This document shows positions 36,183-44,896 of a stretch of DNA of 64,000 nucleotides, one piece after another. Source of the stretch: Nocardioides agri (GTDB lineage Bacteria; Actinomycetota; Actinomycetes; Propionibacteriales; Nocardioidaceae); NCBI RefSeq assembly GCF_013778305.1, contig NZ_JACEIC010000002.1:995708-1059707 (forward strand). The letters run 5' to 3'. The translations under genes and the position numbers were made by a program. A model generated the notes under the pieces. That model was not told the DNA's origin, did no database searches, and worked only from the letters and a program-made list of their open reading frames with translations. Numbering within the stretch: position 1 is the first letter of the stretch; each line of letters opens with the position of its first letter.

Positions 36183-37820
36183 ATGAGCAACCTCCTCGCG
36201 GCCGCTCGGGCCTGGGCAGCAGAAGACCCCGACCCGCAGACGCGCGCCGAGCTCGAGGCCGTGATCGCCGACGTCGAGGCCGGGCGGGACGGCGCCGACC
36301 TGGCCGACCGCTTCGACGGCACCCTCGAGTTCGGGACGGCGGGGCTGCGCGGCGAGCTCGGGGCCGGCCCGAACCGGATGAACCGCGTGGTCGTCACCCG
36401 CGCCGCGGCCGGGCTGGCGACCTACCTGCGCGACACCGGGCACGCGGGCGGCAGCGTCGTCATCGGGTACGACGCGCGGCACAACTCCGACGTCTTCGCC
36501 CGCGACACCGCCGAGGTGATGACCGGCGCCGGCTTCACGGCGTACGTCCTCCCCCGCCCGCTCCCCACGCCGGTGCTGGCCTACGCCATCCGCGACCTCG
36601 GGTGCGCGGCCGGCGTGATGGTGACCGCGAGCCACAACCCGCCGCGCGACAACGGCTACAAGGTCTACCTCGGCGACGGCAGCCAGATCGTGCCGCCGGC
36701 CGACGCGGAGATCGCCTCCCGGATCGCGGCGGTCGGCCCGCTGGCCGACGTGCCCCGCGGCGACGCTGGCACCGTGCTCGGCGACGACCTGCTCGACCGC
36801 TACCTCGCCAGCGTGACCGCGCTGGTCGGTGACGGTCCGCGCGACCTGAGCACCGTCTACACCCCGCTGCACGGGGTCGGCGGCGACACCGTCGCCCGGG
36901 TGCTGGAGGCCGCGGGCTTCAGCGCGCCGGGCGTCGTCGAGCAGCAGCGCGAGCCGGACCCGGAGTTCCCGACCGTGGCCTTCCCCAACCCGGAGGAGGC
37001 CGGCGCGATGGACCTCGCGATGGCCCTCGCCGAGGAGCGCGGCGCCGACCTGGTGGTCGCCAACGACCCCGACGCCGACCGGTGCGCGGCCGCCGTCCCA
37101 GGCCCGCACGGGTGGCGGATGCTGCGTGGCGACGAGGTCGGCGCGCTGCTGGCGCACGCCCTGCTCCAGAAGGGCAAGCAGGGCACCTACGCGTGCAGCA
37201 TCGTCTCCTCGAGCCTGCTCGGGAAGCTCGCGACCGCCGCCGGGCAGCCGTACGCCGAGACGCTGACCGGCTTCAAGTGGATCAGCCGGGTCGACGGCAT
37301 CGCCTTCGGCTACGAGGAGGCGCTCGGCTACTGCGTCGACCCCGACCACGTCCGGGACAAGGACGGCGTCTCCGCGCTGCTCGTGCTCTGCGAGCTGGCC
37401 GCCACCGCCAAGGCCGAGGGCCGCACGCTCGTCGACGTGCTCGACGACATCGCGCTCGCGCACGGGCTGCACGCGACCGACCAGCTGTCGGTGCGGGTCA
37501 CCGACCTCGGTGAGATCGCCGCCGCGATGGCGCGGCTGCGCGCCACTCCCCCGACCGAGCTGGGCGGGCTCGCGGTCGAGCGCGTCGACGACCTCGCGCA
37601 GGGCAGTGCCGAGCTGCCGCCGACCGACGGGCTGCGCTACCGGCTCGCCGAGGGTGCGCGGGTCATCGTCCGACCGAGCGGCACCGAGCCCAAGCTCAAG
37701 TGCTACCTCGAGGTCGTCGTGCCGGTGCGTCCCGAGGACGGCGTGGACGCCGCCCGCATCGCCGCTGCCGGCCGGCTCGACGCGATCCGCGACGGCATCA
37801 AGAAGGCCGCGGGGATCTAG
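36183..37820 (+). CDS. pmmB: Phospho-sugar mutase PmmB (phosphopentomutase/phosphomannomutase-like)
   Basis: A 545-residue alpha-D-phosphohexomutase superfamily enzyme. The active-site serine loop is VMVTASHNPPRDNGYKVYL, the metal loop NDPDADRCAA, the sugar-specificity region TLTGFKWISR, and the phosphate-binding loop RPSGTEPKLKCYLEV. Length is that of the long (PgcA/PmmB-like) branch. Its place between purine nucleoside phosphorylase and DeoC suggests it interconverts (deoxy)ribose-1- and 5-phosphate, linking them; this specificity is inferred from context. ATG 36183 is leaderless by the TATCGT box. Its stop abuts the stop of the convergent PH-domain gene. Confidence 0.9.
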   Translation: MSNLLAAARAWAAEDPDPQTRAELEAVIADVEAGRDGADLADRFDGTLEFGTAGLRGELGAGPNRMNRVVVTRAAAGLATYLRDTGHAGGSVVIGYDARHNSDVFARDTAEVMTGAGFTAYVLPRPLPTPVLAYAIRDLGCAAGVMVTASHNPPRDNGYKVYLGDGSQIVPPADAEIASRIAAVGPLADVPRGDAGTVLGDDLLDRYLASVTALVGDGPRDLSTVYTPLHGVGGDTVARVLEAAGFSAPGVVEQQREPDPEFPTVAFPNPEEAGAMDLAMALAEERGADLVVANDPDADRCAAAVPGPHGWRMLRGDEVGALLAHALLQKGKQGTYACSIVSSSLLGKLATAAGQPYAETLTGFKWISRVDGIAFGYEEALGYCVDPDHVRDKDGVSALLVLCELAATAKAEGRTLVDVLDDIALAHGLHATDQLSVRVTDLGEIAAAMARLRATPPTELGGLAVERVDDLAQGSAELPPTDGLRYRLAEGARVIVRPSGTEPKLKCYLEVVVPVRPEDGVDAARIAAAGRLDAIRDGIKKAAGI

Positions 37821-38432
37821 TCAGCTCGCCAGCCAGACGATCCAGCCGAGGGCGAGAAGCGCGACGGCGGCGAGCTCCGGCCACGCCCAGGTACGGCGTA
37901 CGGCGGCGGCCAGCGCCGCCTGCTCCGGCGAGCCCTGGCGCACGCCTGTGCGCTCCCGGGTGTCCTGGGCGAGGTGCCGGATCCGGGACTCGACGAAGGC
38001 CTGGGCCACGAGCGTCTCCTCGGGCCGGGGCAGGTCGTCGTTCGAGCGGCCTTTCAGCCGCCGCTTGGTGTTCTGGCGGGCGGTGTAGCCGATCGCGGGC
38101 GAGGTGTAGCGGTGCTCGCCGACCCGGATCGCGAGCACCTGGGTGACGATCACGCTGTCGATCGCGGCGAGCGGGATGCGCGTGGTGTGGAAGATGCCTC
38201 GCAGCACGAGCGCGCGGCCATCGGACCAGACCGCCGGGCGCAGGAGCACGGCCCAGATGAGGACGGCACCGAGCACGGAGAGGATGGCGACCCCCAACGG
38301 CCGGCCGGGGTCCCAGGCCAGCACGGACAGCACCAGGAAGACGCTGACCAGCACGAGTCCGAGCACCCCGCTGAAGCGGCCACTGGTCGCCGGGAAACGC
38401 TCGACGACGGCGTCGTGGTCCTGCTCAGGCAT
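37821..38432 (-). CDS. PH-domain-like membrane protein
   Basis: A 203-residue protein with membrane segments at about 22-40, 45-65 and 183-202, and between them a short PH-like beta region (DGRALVLRGIFHTTRIPLAAIDSVIVTQVLAIRVGEHRYTSPAIGYTARQ, in parts). The remainder is a charged cytosolic helix (RPEETLVAQAFVESRIRHLAQDTRER). It is the fourth PH-domain-type membrane protein in the window. Stop codon abuts that of pmmB. Function unknown. Confidence 0.75.
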   Translation of the reverse strand: MPEQDHDAVVERFPATSGRFSGVLGLVLVSVFLVLSVLAWDPGRPLGVAILSVLGAVLIWAVLLRPAVWSDGRALVLRGIFHTTRIPLAAIDSVIVTQVLAIRVGEHRYTSPAIGYTARQNTKRRLKGRSNDDLPRPEETLVAQAFVESRIRHLAQDTRERTGVRQGSPEQAALAAAVRRTWAWPELAAVALLALGWIVWLAS

Positions 38433-38472
38433 GGCGCACTCTCTGGGTTGTGGCGGCGGGCTCGGCCAACCC

Positions 38473-38478
38473 TATGCT
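38473..38478 (+). promoter_or_regulatory. -10 box of leaderless deoC promoter
   Basis: TATGCT, 6 nt before GTG 38485. Confidence 0.5.
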
Positions 38479-38484
38479 GGGTCG

Positions 38485-39471
38485 GTGACCGCCACCTCCA
38501 CCACTCCCGGCCAGGCGCAGGGCTCCGGCTTCGAGGACGTGACCCGAACGGACGCGTCGCTGCGGCGCTTCCTGCACGGCCTCCCCGGCGTCGACCAGGT
38601 CGGCGCCGAGTCCCGCGCCGCCGGGCTCGGCACCCGCTCCATCAAGACCAGTGCCAAGGCCTACGCGATCGACCTCGCGATCCGGATGGTCGACCTGACG
38701 ACCCTGGAGGGCCAGGACACGCCTGGCAAGGTCCGCGCGCTCGCCGCCAAGGCGATGCGGCCCGACCCCGCCGACCCGACCTGCCCGCAGGTCGCCGCGG
38801 TGTGCGTCTACCCCGACATGGTCGCGACGGTGAAGGAGACCCTCGGCTCCTCCGGCGTCAAGGTCGCCGCTGTCGCCACGGCGTTCCCCAGCGGCCGCGC
38901 CGCGCTCGACATCAAGCTGGCCGACACCCGCGACGCCGTCGAGGCCGGCGCCGACGAGATCGACATGGTCATCGACCGGGGCGCCTTCCTCGCGGGCCGC
39001 TACCAGCAGGTCTTCGACGAGATCGTGGCGACCAAGGCCGCCTGCGCCCGCCCCGACGGGCACGACGCCCACCTCAAGGTGATCTTCGAGACCGGTGAGC
39101 TCCAGACCTACGACAACGTCCGCCGCGCGAGCTGGCTGGCGATGATGGCCGGCGCCGACTTCATCAAGACGTCCACCGGCAAGGTGCAGCCGGCCGCCAC
39201 GCTGCCGGTCACGATGGTCATGCTCGAGGCGGTGCGCGACTTCCGGGACCAGACCGGCACGATGGTCGGCGTGAAGCCTGCGGGCGGCATCCGCACCTCG
39301 AAGGACGCCATCAAGTACCTCGTGATGGTCAACGAGGTCGTCGGCCAGGACTGGCTCGACCCCGACTGGTTCCGGTTCGGCGCCTCGACGCTCCTCAACG
39401 ACCTGCTGATGCAGCGCACCAAGATGACGACCGGCCGCTACTCCGGCCCCGACTACTTCACGTTGGACTGA
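38485..39471 (+). CDS. deoC: Deoxyribose-phosphate aldolase
   Basis: Class I aldolase splitting 2-deoxyribose-5-phosphate to acetaldehyde and glyceraldehyde-3-phosphate. The 328 residues include IRMVDLTTLEGQDTPGKV near residue 70, AVCVYPDMV, ADEIDMVIDRGAFLAG, the Schiff-base lysine in GADFIKTSTGK (about residue 233), and VGVKPAGGIRT. It is about 70 residues longer than the E. coli enzyme, with an N-terminal extension usual in actinobacteria. The next gene, an aldehyde dehydrogenase 4 bp downstream, could oxidise the acetaldehyde produced. Confidence 0.95.
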   Translation: MTATSTTPGQAQGSGFEDVTRTDASLRRFLHGLPGVDQVGAESRAAGLGTRSIKTSAKAYAIDLAIRMVDLTTLEGQDTPGKVRALAAKAMRPDPADPTCPQVAAVCVYPDMVATVKETLGSSGVKVAAVATAFPSGRAALDIKLADTRDAVEAGADEIDMVIDRGAFLAGRYQQVFDEIVATKAACARPDGHDAHLKVIFETGELQTYDNVRRASWLAMMAGADFIKTSTGKVQPAATLPVTMVMLEAVRDFRDQTGTMVGVKPAGGIRTSKDAIKYLVMVNEVVGQDWLDPDWFRFGASTLLNDLLMQRTKMTTGRYSGPDYFTLD

Positions 39472-39475
39472 TCCC

Positions 39476-40921
39476 ATGGCCAAGACCACCAGCGCTGCGT
39501 TCGAGTACGCGCCCGCCCCCGAGTCGCGCAGCATCGTCGACATCAAGCCGTCCTACGGCCTCTTCGTCAACGGCGAGTTCGTCGACGGCCACGGCGCGGC
39601 CTTCAAGACCCTCAGCCCCGCCATCGAGGAGGTGCTCGCGGAGATCGCCGAGGCCGACCAGGCCGACGTGGACGCCGCGGTCAAGGCGGCCCGCAAGGCC
39701 TACGACAAGGTCTGGTCGAGGATGCCGGGCCGCGAGCGCGCCAAGTACCTCTACCGCATCGCGCGGATCATCCAGGAGCGGGCCCGCGAGCTCGCGGTCC
39801 TGGAGTCGCTCGACAACGGCAAGCCGATCAAGGAGTCCCGCGACGTCGACGTGCCGCTCGTCGCCGCGCACTTCTTCTACTACGCCGGCTGGGCCGACAA
39901 GCTGGAGTACGCCGGGCGCGGGGCCGACCCGCAGCCGTTGGGCGTCGCCGGTCAGGTGATCCCGTGGAACTTCCCGCTGCTCATGCTGGCGTGGAAGATC
40001 GCGCCGGCCCTCGCCTGCGGCAACACGGTCGTGCTGAAGCCGGCCGAGACCACGCCGCTGACCGCGCTGCTCTTCGCGGAGATCTGCCAGCAGGCGGACC
40101 TGCCGCCGGGCGTCGTCAACATCATCACCGGCGCCGGCGCCACCGGCCAGGCGCTCGTGAGCCACCCCGGCGTCGACAAGGTCGCCTTCACCGGGTCCAC
40201 CGAGGTCGGCAAGGCCATCGCCCGGGCGGTCGCCGGCACCGACAAGCGGGTCACCCTCGAGCTCGGTGGCAAGGCCGCCAACATCGTCTTCGACGACGCC
40301 CCGATCGACCAGGCCGTCGAGGGCATCGTCGACGGCATCTTCTTCAACCAGGGCCACGTGTGCTGCGCAGGCTCCCGCCTCCTGGTGCAGGAGAGCGTGT
40401 TCGAGGAGCTCCTCGAGCGGCTCAAGCGCCGCATGTCGACGCTGCGCATGGGCGACCCGCTCGACAAGAACACCGACATCGGCGCGATCAACTCCGCCGA
40501 GCAGCTGCACCGGATCCGCGAGCTCTCGGAGGTCGGCGACGCCGAGGGCGCCGAGCGCTGGGCGGCCGCGTGCGACCTGCCGGCCAAGGGCTACTGGTTC
40601 CCGCCGACGATCTTCACCGGTGTCTCCCAGGCCCACCGGATCGCCCGCGAGGAGATCTTCGGCCCCGTGCTGTCGGTGCTCACCTTCCGCACGCCCGCCG
40701 AGGCCGTCGAGAAGGCCAACAACACGCCGTACGGCCTCTCGGCCGGCGTCTGGACCGACAAGGGCTCCCGGATCCTCTCGATGGCCGACAAGCTGCGCGC
40801 CGGCGTGGTGTGGGCCAACACGTTCAACAAGTTCGACCCCACCAGCCCCTTCGGCGGCTACAAGGAGTCGGGCTACGGCCGCGAGGGCGGCCGCCACGGT
40901 CTGGAGGGGTACCTCAAGTGA
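39476..40921 (+). CDS. NAD(P)+-dependent aldehyde dehydrogenase
   Basis: A 481-residue class 1/2-type ALDH. The conserved VIPWNFPLLMLAWKIAPALACGNTVVLKPAE binds cofactor; the general-base Glu lies in TLELGGKAANIVF, and the nucleophile in FNQGHVCCAGSRLLV. The C-terminal FNKFDPTSPFGGYKESGYGREGG is complete. It starts 4 bp after deoC, so its probable substrate is the acetaldehyde that DeoC releases, giving acetate (inference from context). The following ALDH-like gene overlaps its stop by 4 bp. Confidence 0.93.
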   Translation: MAKTTSAAFEYAPAPESRSIVDIKPSYGLFVNGEFVDGHGAAFKTLSPAIEEVLAEIAEADQADVDAAVKAARKAYDKVWSRMPGRERAKYLYRIARIIQERARELAVLESLDNGKPIKESRDVDVPLVAAHFFYYAGWADKLEYAGRGADPQPLGVAGQVIPWNFPLLMLAWKIAPALACGNTVVLKPAETTPLTALLFAEICQQADLPPGVVNIITGAGATGQALVSHPGVDKVAFTGSTEVGKAIARAVAGTDKRVTLELGGKAANIVFDDAPIDQAVEGIVDGIFFNQGHVCCAGSRLLVQESVFEELLERLKRRMSTLRMGDPLDKNTDIGAINSAEQLHRIRELSEVGDAEGAERWAAACDLPAKGYWFPPTIFTGVSQAHRIAREEIFGPVLSVLTFRTPAEAVEKANNTPYGLSAGVWTDKGSRILSMADKLRAGVVWANTFNKFDPTSPFGGYKESGYGREGGRHGLEGYLK

Positions 40922-41787
40922 GCCGCATCGACGTCCGCAAGACCTACAAGCTCTACATCGGGGGCGCGTTCCCCCGCTCCGAGTCCGGGTACTCCTACGA
41001 GGTCCTCGACAGCAAGGGGAAGTTCGTGGCCAACGCCTCTCTCGCGTCCCGCAAGGACGCGCGCGACGCCGTCGGCGCCGCTCGCAAGGCGTTCGGCGGC
41101 TGGTCCGGCCGCACGGCGTACAACCGCGGCCAGATCCTCTACCGGATCGCCGAGATCATGGAGGACCGTCGCCCGCAGTTCGTGCAGGCGGTCGTGCAGT
41201 CCGAGGGGCTGAGCGCCGCCCGCGCCGACAAGGTCGTGGACGAGGCGATCGACCGCCTCGTCTGGTACGCCGGCTGGGCCGACAAGGTGACCCAGGTGCT
41301 GGGCAACACCAACCCCGTCGCCGGACCGTACTTCAACCTCTCCTCGCCCGAGCCCACCGGCGTCGTGGCCGTGCTCGCCCCCCAGGAGTCGTCACTGCTC
41401 GGCCTGGTCAGCGTGGTCGCTCCGGTCGTCGTCACCGGCAACACCGTCGTCGTGGTGTCCTCCTACGAGCGGCCGCTGCCGGCCGTGACGTTCGCCGAGG
41501 TCCTCGCGACCTCCGACGTGCCCGGTGGTGTCGTCAACGTCCTGACCGGCTCGGCCGCTACCGTCGCGCCCTGGCTGGCCGCACACATGGACGTCAACGC
41601 GATCGACCTGGTCGGCGTCGCCGGCGAGCCGGCCCTGGCGACCGACCTCGAGGTCGCGGCAGCGGACAACCTCAAGCGGGTCCGGCGCGCGCCCGCCGCG
41701 GAGCCGGACTGGTCGGCGGAGCCCGGGCTGGAGCCGATGACCGCCTTCCTGGAGACCAAGACGGTCTGGCACCCGATTGGCGTCTAA
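40918..41787 (+). CDS. Aldehyde dehydrogenase-like protein without catalytic half (pseudoenzyme)
   Basis: A 289-residue protein that aligns with the N-terminal cofactor half of an ALDH (YKLYIGGAFPRSESGYSYEV; GVVAVLAPQESSLLGLVSVVAPVVVTGNTVVVV in parts; PGGVVNVLTG). It stops before the LELGG Glu motif and the catalytic Cys. Instead of PWNFP it has APQESS. The frame is clean, ends at TAA and is coupled to the full ALDH by a GTGA overlap, so it is not obviously decaying. It might form a mixed oligomer with, or regulate, the active enzyme. Full-length paralogy upstream points to an ancient duplication and truncation. Confidence 0.85.
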   Translation: MSRIDVRKTYKLYIGGAFPRSESGYSYEVLDSKGKFVANASLASRKDARDAVGAARKAFGGWSGRTAYNRGQILYRIAEIMEDRRPQFVQAVVQSEGLSAARADKVVDEAIDRLVWYAGWADKVTQVLGNTNPVAGPYFNLSSPEPTGVVAVLAPQESSLLGLVSVVAPVVVTGNTVVVVSSYERPLPAVTFAEVLATSDVPGGVVNVLTGSAATVAPWLAAHMDVNAIDLVGVAGEPALATDLEVAAADNLKRVRRAPAAEPDWSAEPGLEPMTAFLETKTVWHPIGV

Positions 41788-42373
41788 GGTCATCGTCCTT
41801 GCCGGCCCCTCGGGGGCCGGCAAGTCTCGTCTCGCCGAGCGGATCGGTCTCCCGGTGCTCCGTCTCGACGACTTCTACAAGAGCGGCGGCGACCCGACGC
41901 TGCCGCTCATCACGGACGGCGCGAACGCCGGGATCGTCGACTGGGACGACCCCGCGTCGTGGCTGCTCGAGGACGCGATGGCGGCGCTCGACGAGCTGTG
42001 CCGGACCGGCCGGGCGGACGTGCCGATCTACGAGATCGCCCAGAACGGGCGCTGCGGCTGGCAGACCCTCGACCTGGCGGGGCAGGAGCTCTTCATCGCC
42101 GAGGGGATCTTCGCCCAGGAGATCGTGTCCCACTGCGCTGAGGCCGGGCTGCTGGCGGCAGCGTACTGCGTGCGCCAGCACCCGATGGTGACCTTCTGGC
42201 GACGCCTGACCCGCGACCTGCGCGAGCACCGCAAGCCACCGATAGTGCTGGTCCGGCGCGGCCTCGCGCTGATGCGCGACCAGCGCCGGGTGGTCGCCAA
42301 CGCGGTCGAGAAGGGCTGCACCCCGATGACCCCGGACCAGGCGTTCGCCGCCGCGGTGGCGCTTCGGTCATGA
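41777..42373 (+). CDS. udk: Uridine kinase-like P-loop kinase
   Basis: A 198-residue protein whose probable start is TTG 41777, inside the end of the ALDH-like gene; no clear Shine-Dalgarno is seen, so the start is uncertain. Walker A is LAGPSGAGKSRLAERIG, followed by LRLDDFYKSGGD, VDWDDPASW and PIYEIAQNGRCGW, all as in uridine/cytidine kinases of actinobacteria. It phosphorylates uridine or cytidine to the monophosphate for salvage, which fits the nucleoside gene neighbourhood. A perfect 12-bp hairpin lies over the Walker A codons. Confidence 0.87.
   Translation: MASKVIVLAGPSGAGKSRLAERIGLPVLRLDDFYKSGGDPTLPLITDGANAGIVDWDDPASWLLEDAMAALDELCRTGRADVPIYEIAQNGRCGWQTLDLAGQELFIAEGIFAQEIVSHCAEAGLLAAAYCVRQHPMVTFWRRLTRDLREHRKPPIVLVRRGLALMRDQRRVVANAVEKGCTPMTPDQAFAAAVALRS
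41798..41824. promoter_or_regulatory. Perfect 12-bp hairpin over the udk P-loop codons
   Basis: CTTGCCGGCCCC (41798-41809), loop TCG, GGGGCCGGCAAG (41813-41824). The RNA stem would be all paired and mostly G-C, 11 nt after the ALDH-like stop and 22 nt into udk. It could attenuate udk translation or transcription, or be a by-product of the codons for LAGPSGAGK. Confidence 0.55.
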
Positions 42374-42380
42374 TGGGACG

Positions 42381-42800
42381 ATGACCACCTGGCCCCGGCA
42401 GCCCGATTCGCGGACCTGCGGTCCGTCCTGCGTGGTGGTGGCCGAGGGCCTGCCGGGTCCGTGGCCGGACTTCGACGCCCGGGTGCTGGCGATGCACCGC
42501 CGGCTCAACCGCGTCTGGCCCCGTGCTCTGGGCACGACCCCCTGGGCGATCGCCCGGAAGCTGGGCGGGCGCCGGGTGCGGCGCTACCGCACCGCGGAGG
42601 TGCTCGACGCCCTCCCCCGGCCCGTGCCGGTCTACCTCGGCAGCCGGTGGCTGCCCCGCCACGTCGTCCTCGTGCTGGACGAGCGTGACGGGGAGCCGGT
42701 GGCCTACGACCCCGCGCGCGGGGTGCTCGCGCCGATCGGCACGTCCGGCTGGAAGCACACCTGGTGGGCGATCCTGCCGGCGCCGAAGCGGGTCAGCTGA
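42381..42800 (+). CDS. Small papain-fold (peptidase C39-like) candidate protein
   Basis: A 139-residue protein with no signal peptide or membrane segment. RQPDSRTCGPSCVVVA at the N-terminus has the Gln7...Cys13 arrangement of C39/papain-like peptidases (Q-x5-CGPS), and PRHVVLVLDERDGEPVAYDPARG supplies a likely His94 and Asp110. The order Gln-Cys-His-Asp and spacing fit a minimal papain fold. Most C39-type domains are secreted or fused to transporters; this one is alone and apparently cytosolic. Processing target unknown. It starts 8 bp after udk and overlaps the convergent SHOCT gene by 8 bp. Confidence 0.7.
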   Translation: MTTWPRQPDSRTCGPSCVVVAEGLPGPWPDFDARVLAMHRRLNRVWPRALGTTPWAIARKLGGRRVRRYRTAEVLDALPRPVPVYLGSRWLPRHVVLVLDERDGEPVAYDPARGVLAPIGTSGWKHTWWAILPAPKRVS

Positions 42801-43176
42801 GGGCCTTGGCCTTGAGGGCCGCGAACTCCTCCTGCGTGATCGCGCCGGAGTCGAGCAGTCCCTTGGCGCGCGCGATCTCGTCGGCTGGGGAGGCTGTTCC
42901 GGCCGACACCTCGCGGATGTAGGCGTCGGTCTGCGCCTGGGCGGACTGCATCGCCGCGAGGTGGCGCTCGGCCATGCCCTGGCCGCGCGCGATCAGGTAG
43001 ACCAGCGAGGTCAGCAAGGGGAGGAGGATCAGGAACAGGACCCAGACCGCCTTGATCCACCCGCTCACGTCCTTGTCGCGGAACAGGTCGGTGAGGATCT
43101 GGAACAGCACGACCAGGTAGGCCATGAGCAGGAAGAAGGAGATGGTGAACCAGAAGAAGTCCCAGAAGCTGTCCAC
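42793..43176 (-). CDS. PLD-nuclease N-terminal-type membrane protein with SHOCT domain
   Basis: A 127-residue protein starting at GTG 43176 (RBS GAGAGGA). Two membrane helices (about 8-30 and 40-63) flank DLFRDKDVSGWIKAVWVL, the PLDc_N pattern. The C-terminal SHOCT motif reads DEIARAKGLLDSGAITQEEFAALKAKAL. SHOCT domains are short two-helix modules thought to mediate oligomerisation. Function unknown. Confidence 0.88.
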   Translation of the reverse strand: MDSFWDFFWFTISFFLLMAYLVVLFQILTDLFRDKDVSGWIKAVWVLFLILLPLLTSLVYLIARGQGMAERHLAAMQSAQAQTDAYIREVSAGTASPADEIARAKGLLDSGAITQEEFAALKAKALS

Positions 43177-43229
43177 AGCGTTCCTCTCTCGCGATCCGGC
43201 TCCGTGCGGGCGCCGGTGTCGTCGCGAGG

Positions 43230-44420
43230 CTAGCCGCGGGGCGCCTCGCGCTGGGTCACCTGTTCCGGGTGAGAGGGACGGACCAGGCGCTCGCCCAGCA
43301 ACGGGCAGATGAGCACGGTCACCGCGCCGCCCGCGACCAGCACGGAGGCGTTGGTCGCCGACATGTGCTCGGCGTGCACGGCCACGGTCGTGACCGCGAC
43401 GATGATCGGCAGGCCGGTCGCCGCGAAGAGCGCCAGCGCCGCGCTCTCGTGCGGGGGGAAGTCGCGGCGGGTGGCGAGCAGCACGCCGCCACCACGCACC
43501 AGCAGGATCAGGGCCACGAACGTCACCAGCGCGATCGGCTCCTCCGCGACCGCCTCCGGGTCGATCGCCATGCCCGAGGTGACGAAGAAGATCGGGATCA
43601 AGAGTCCGAAGGCCAACCCCTCGAGCTTGTGCTCCAGCGCCTCGTGGCCTTCGGGCAGGAGTCCGCGCAGCACGAACCCCGCCGCGAACGCGCCGAGCAC
43701 GACGTCGAGCTCGAAGAGCTCGGCGACCGTGATCAGGGTGACCAGGAGCAGCACCACCAACCGCACCTGGATCTGCCGGGAGGTCTCCGCGCCCCGGCGG
43801 ACCTCGCGCAGCAGGGCACCGCGGTGTCCGAGCCCGTTCGAGAAGCGGTGCAGCAGCACCGCGATCACGAAGAAGCCCGCGAGGACGAGCAGCGAGTCGA
43901 CGACCCCTCGGGTGCCCATCAGCACCGCCATCGCCACGACCGGCCCGAGCTCGCCGTACGCGCCGTGGTTCATGAGCGTGCGGCCGAACCGGGTGCCGAG
44001 CAGCCCGGCGTCCTTGAGGATCGGCAGCAGCGCGCCGAGCGCGGTCGAGGTGAGCGCGATCGCGACGGCCACCTCGGCGTGCACGGCCTCGGTGAGCCCG
44101 ACCAGGAAGACCAGCCCGAGCGCGGCGCCGAAGCAGCCGAGCCAGGTCAGCGCCGCACGCCGTCCGCCGGCCCCGACCAGCTCGTCGACCTCGATCTCGT
44201 AGCCGGCGAGCAGGAAGAGCAGCCCGAGCCCGAGCTCGCGCAGCATCGTCACGCCCTCGCCGGCCACCGCGAGGTCGAGGACGTTCGGCCCGATCAGGAC
44301 GCCGAGCGCCAGCAGCAGCACGACCTCTGACACCCGGCCGCGCAGCACCAGGCCGGCGATGAGCGGGGCGATCACCGCGCAGAGCGTGATCCAGAAGATC
44401 GACTCCGCGGGGCCTGGCAT
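43230..44420 (-). CDS. Cation:proton antiporter (CPA2/Kef-type)
   Basis: A 396-residue membrane protein with about 12-13 helices and no C-terminal RCK/TrkA domain. Features are VVLLLALGVLIGPNVLDL, GLGLLFLLAGYEIEVDEL, IALTSTALGALLPILKDAGLLGTRFGRTLM (in parts) and FELDVVLGAFAAGFVLRGLLP. The family exchanges K+ or Na+ for H+. ATG 44420 overlaps the DUF3592 stop (TGATG), so it is translated with that gene and add. Ion specificity cannot be told. An in-frame GTG just upstream is a weaker start. Confidence 0.9.
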   Translation of the reverse strand: MPGPAESIFWITLCAVIAPLIAGLVLRGRVSEVVLLLALGVLIGPNVLDLAVAGEGVTMLRELGLGLLFLLAGYEIEVDELVGAGGRRAALTWLGCFGAALGLVFLVGLTEAVHAEVAVAIALTSTALGALLPILKDAGLLGTRFGRTLMNHGAYGELGPVVAMAVLMGTRGVVDSLLVLAGFFVIAVLLHRFSNGLGHRGALLREVRRGAETSRQIQVRLVVLLLVTLITVAELFELDVVLGAFAAGFVLRGLLPEGHEALEHKLEGLAFGLLIPIFFVTSGMAIDPEAVAEEPIALVTFVALILLVRGGGVLLATRRDFPPHESAALALFAATGLPIIVAVTTVAVHAEHMSATNASVLVAGGAVTVLICPLLGERLVRPSHPEQVTQREAPRG

Positions 44421-44896
44421 CACGACGTCCAGACGACCAGCACCAGGACCAGCCAGGCCCCGGCGACGCCGAGCGCGACGACCGCCACCAGGCTGCCCAG
44501 CACGAACCAGGTGCGGCCAGCGCCCTCGGCGGAGCCGGCCGTGGCGGCGACGTCGACCCGCTCGGGGCGCTCGGGGTCGTAGGCGACCTCCAGCTCGTCG
44601 CCCACCCGCGGCGGCGGCCCGGGCACGTCGGTCAGCGTCTGCGCCTCGACGGCCTCGCCACCCCTGTCGGGGGTGAAGCGGACCCGCGGGAAGTAGCGCG
44701 TGTCGGGCTCCCCCCGCAGGCTGAGGTCCTTGGCCTCGATGGCGACGACCGTCGCCCGGGTCGGCACCGCCCGGCCGCGGAACTTCTCCGCGCTGCGCCG
44801 CGTCGACCGACCCTTGAGGAAGAGCAACGCGCCCACCACGAGGAGCAGCACTGCCGAGCCGAGCAGCAGGACCGTGGGGACGTAGTGGATCTTCAC
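44420..44896 (-). CDS. DUF3592-type membrane protein
   Basis: A 158-residue protein from GTG 44896, overlapping the add stop by 4 bp. Membrane helices at about 6-28 and 132-156 enclose an extracytoplasmic beta domain ([32 protein letters not shown], in parts; then [19 protein letters not shown]), the pattern of DUF3592. Function unknown. Position between add and the antiporter appears operonic rather than functional. It is hidden inside a much longer spurious frame reaching 47449. Confidence 0.82.
   Translation of the reverse strand: MKIHYVPTVLLLGSAVLLLVVGALLFLKGRSTRRSAEKFRGRAVPTRATVVAIEAKDLSLRGEPDTRYFPRVRFTPDRGGEAVEAQTLTDVPGPPPRVGDELEVAYDPERPERVDVAATAGSAEGAGRTWFVLGSLVAVVALGVAGAWLVLVLVVWTS

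Noticed and set aside
40918..41787. ALDH-like gene considered as a pseudogene from a frameshift
   Set aside because: No continuation of the ALDH C-terminal half is found in any frame downstream; udk starts at once. The frame has normal codon use, so it is called a coding pseudoenzyme.
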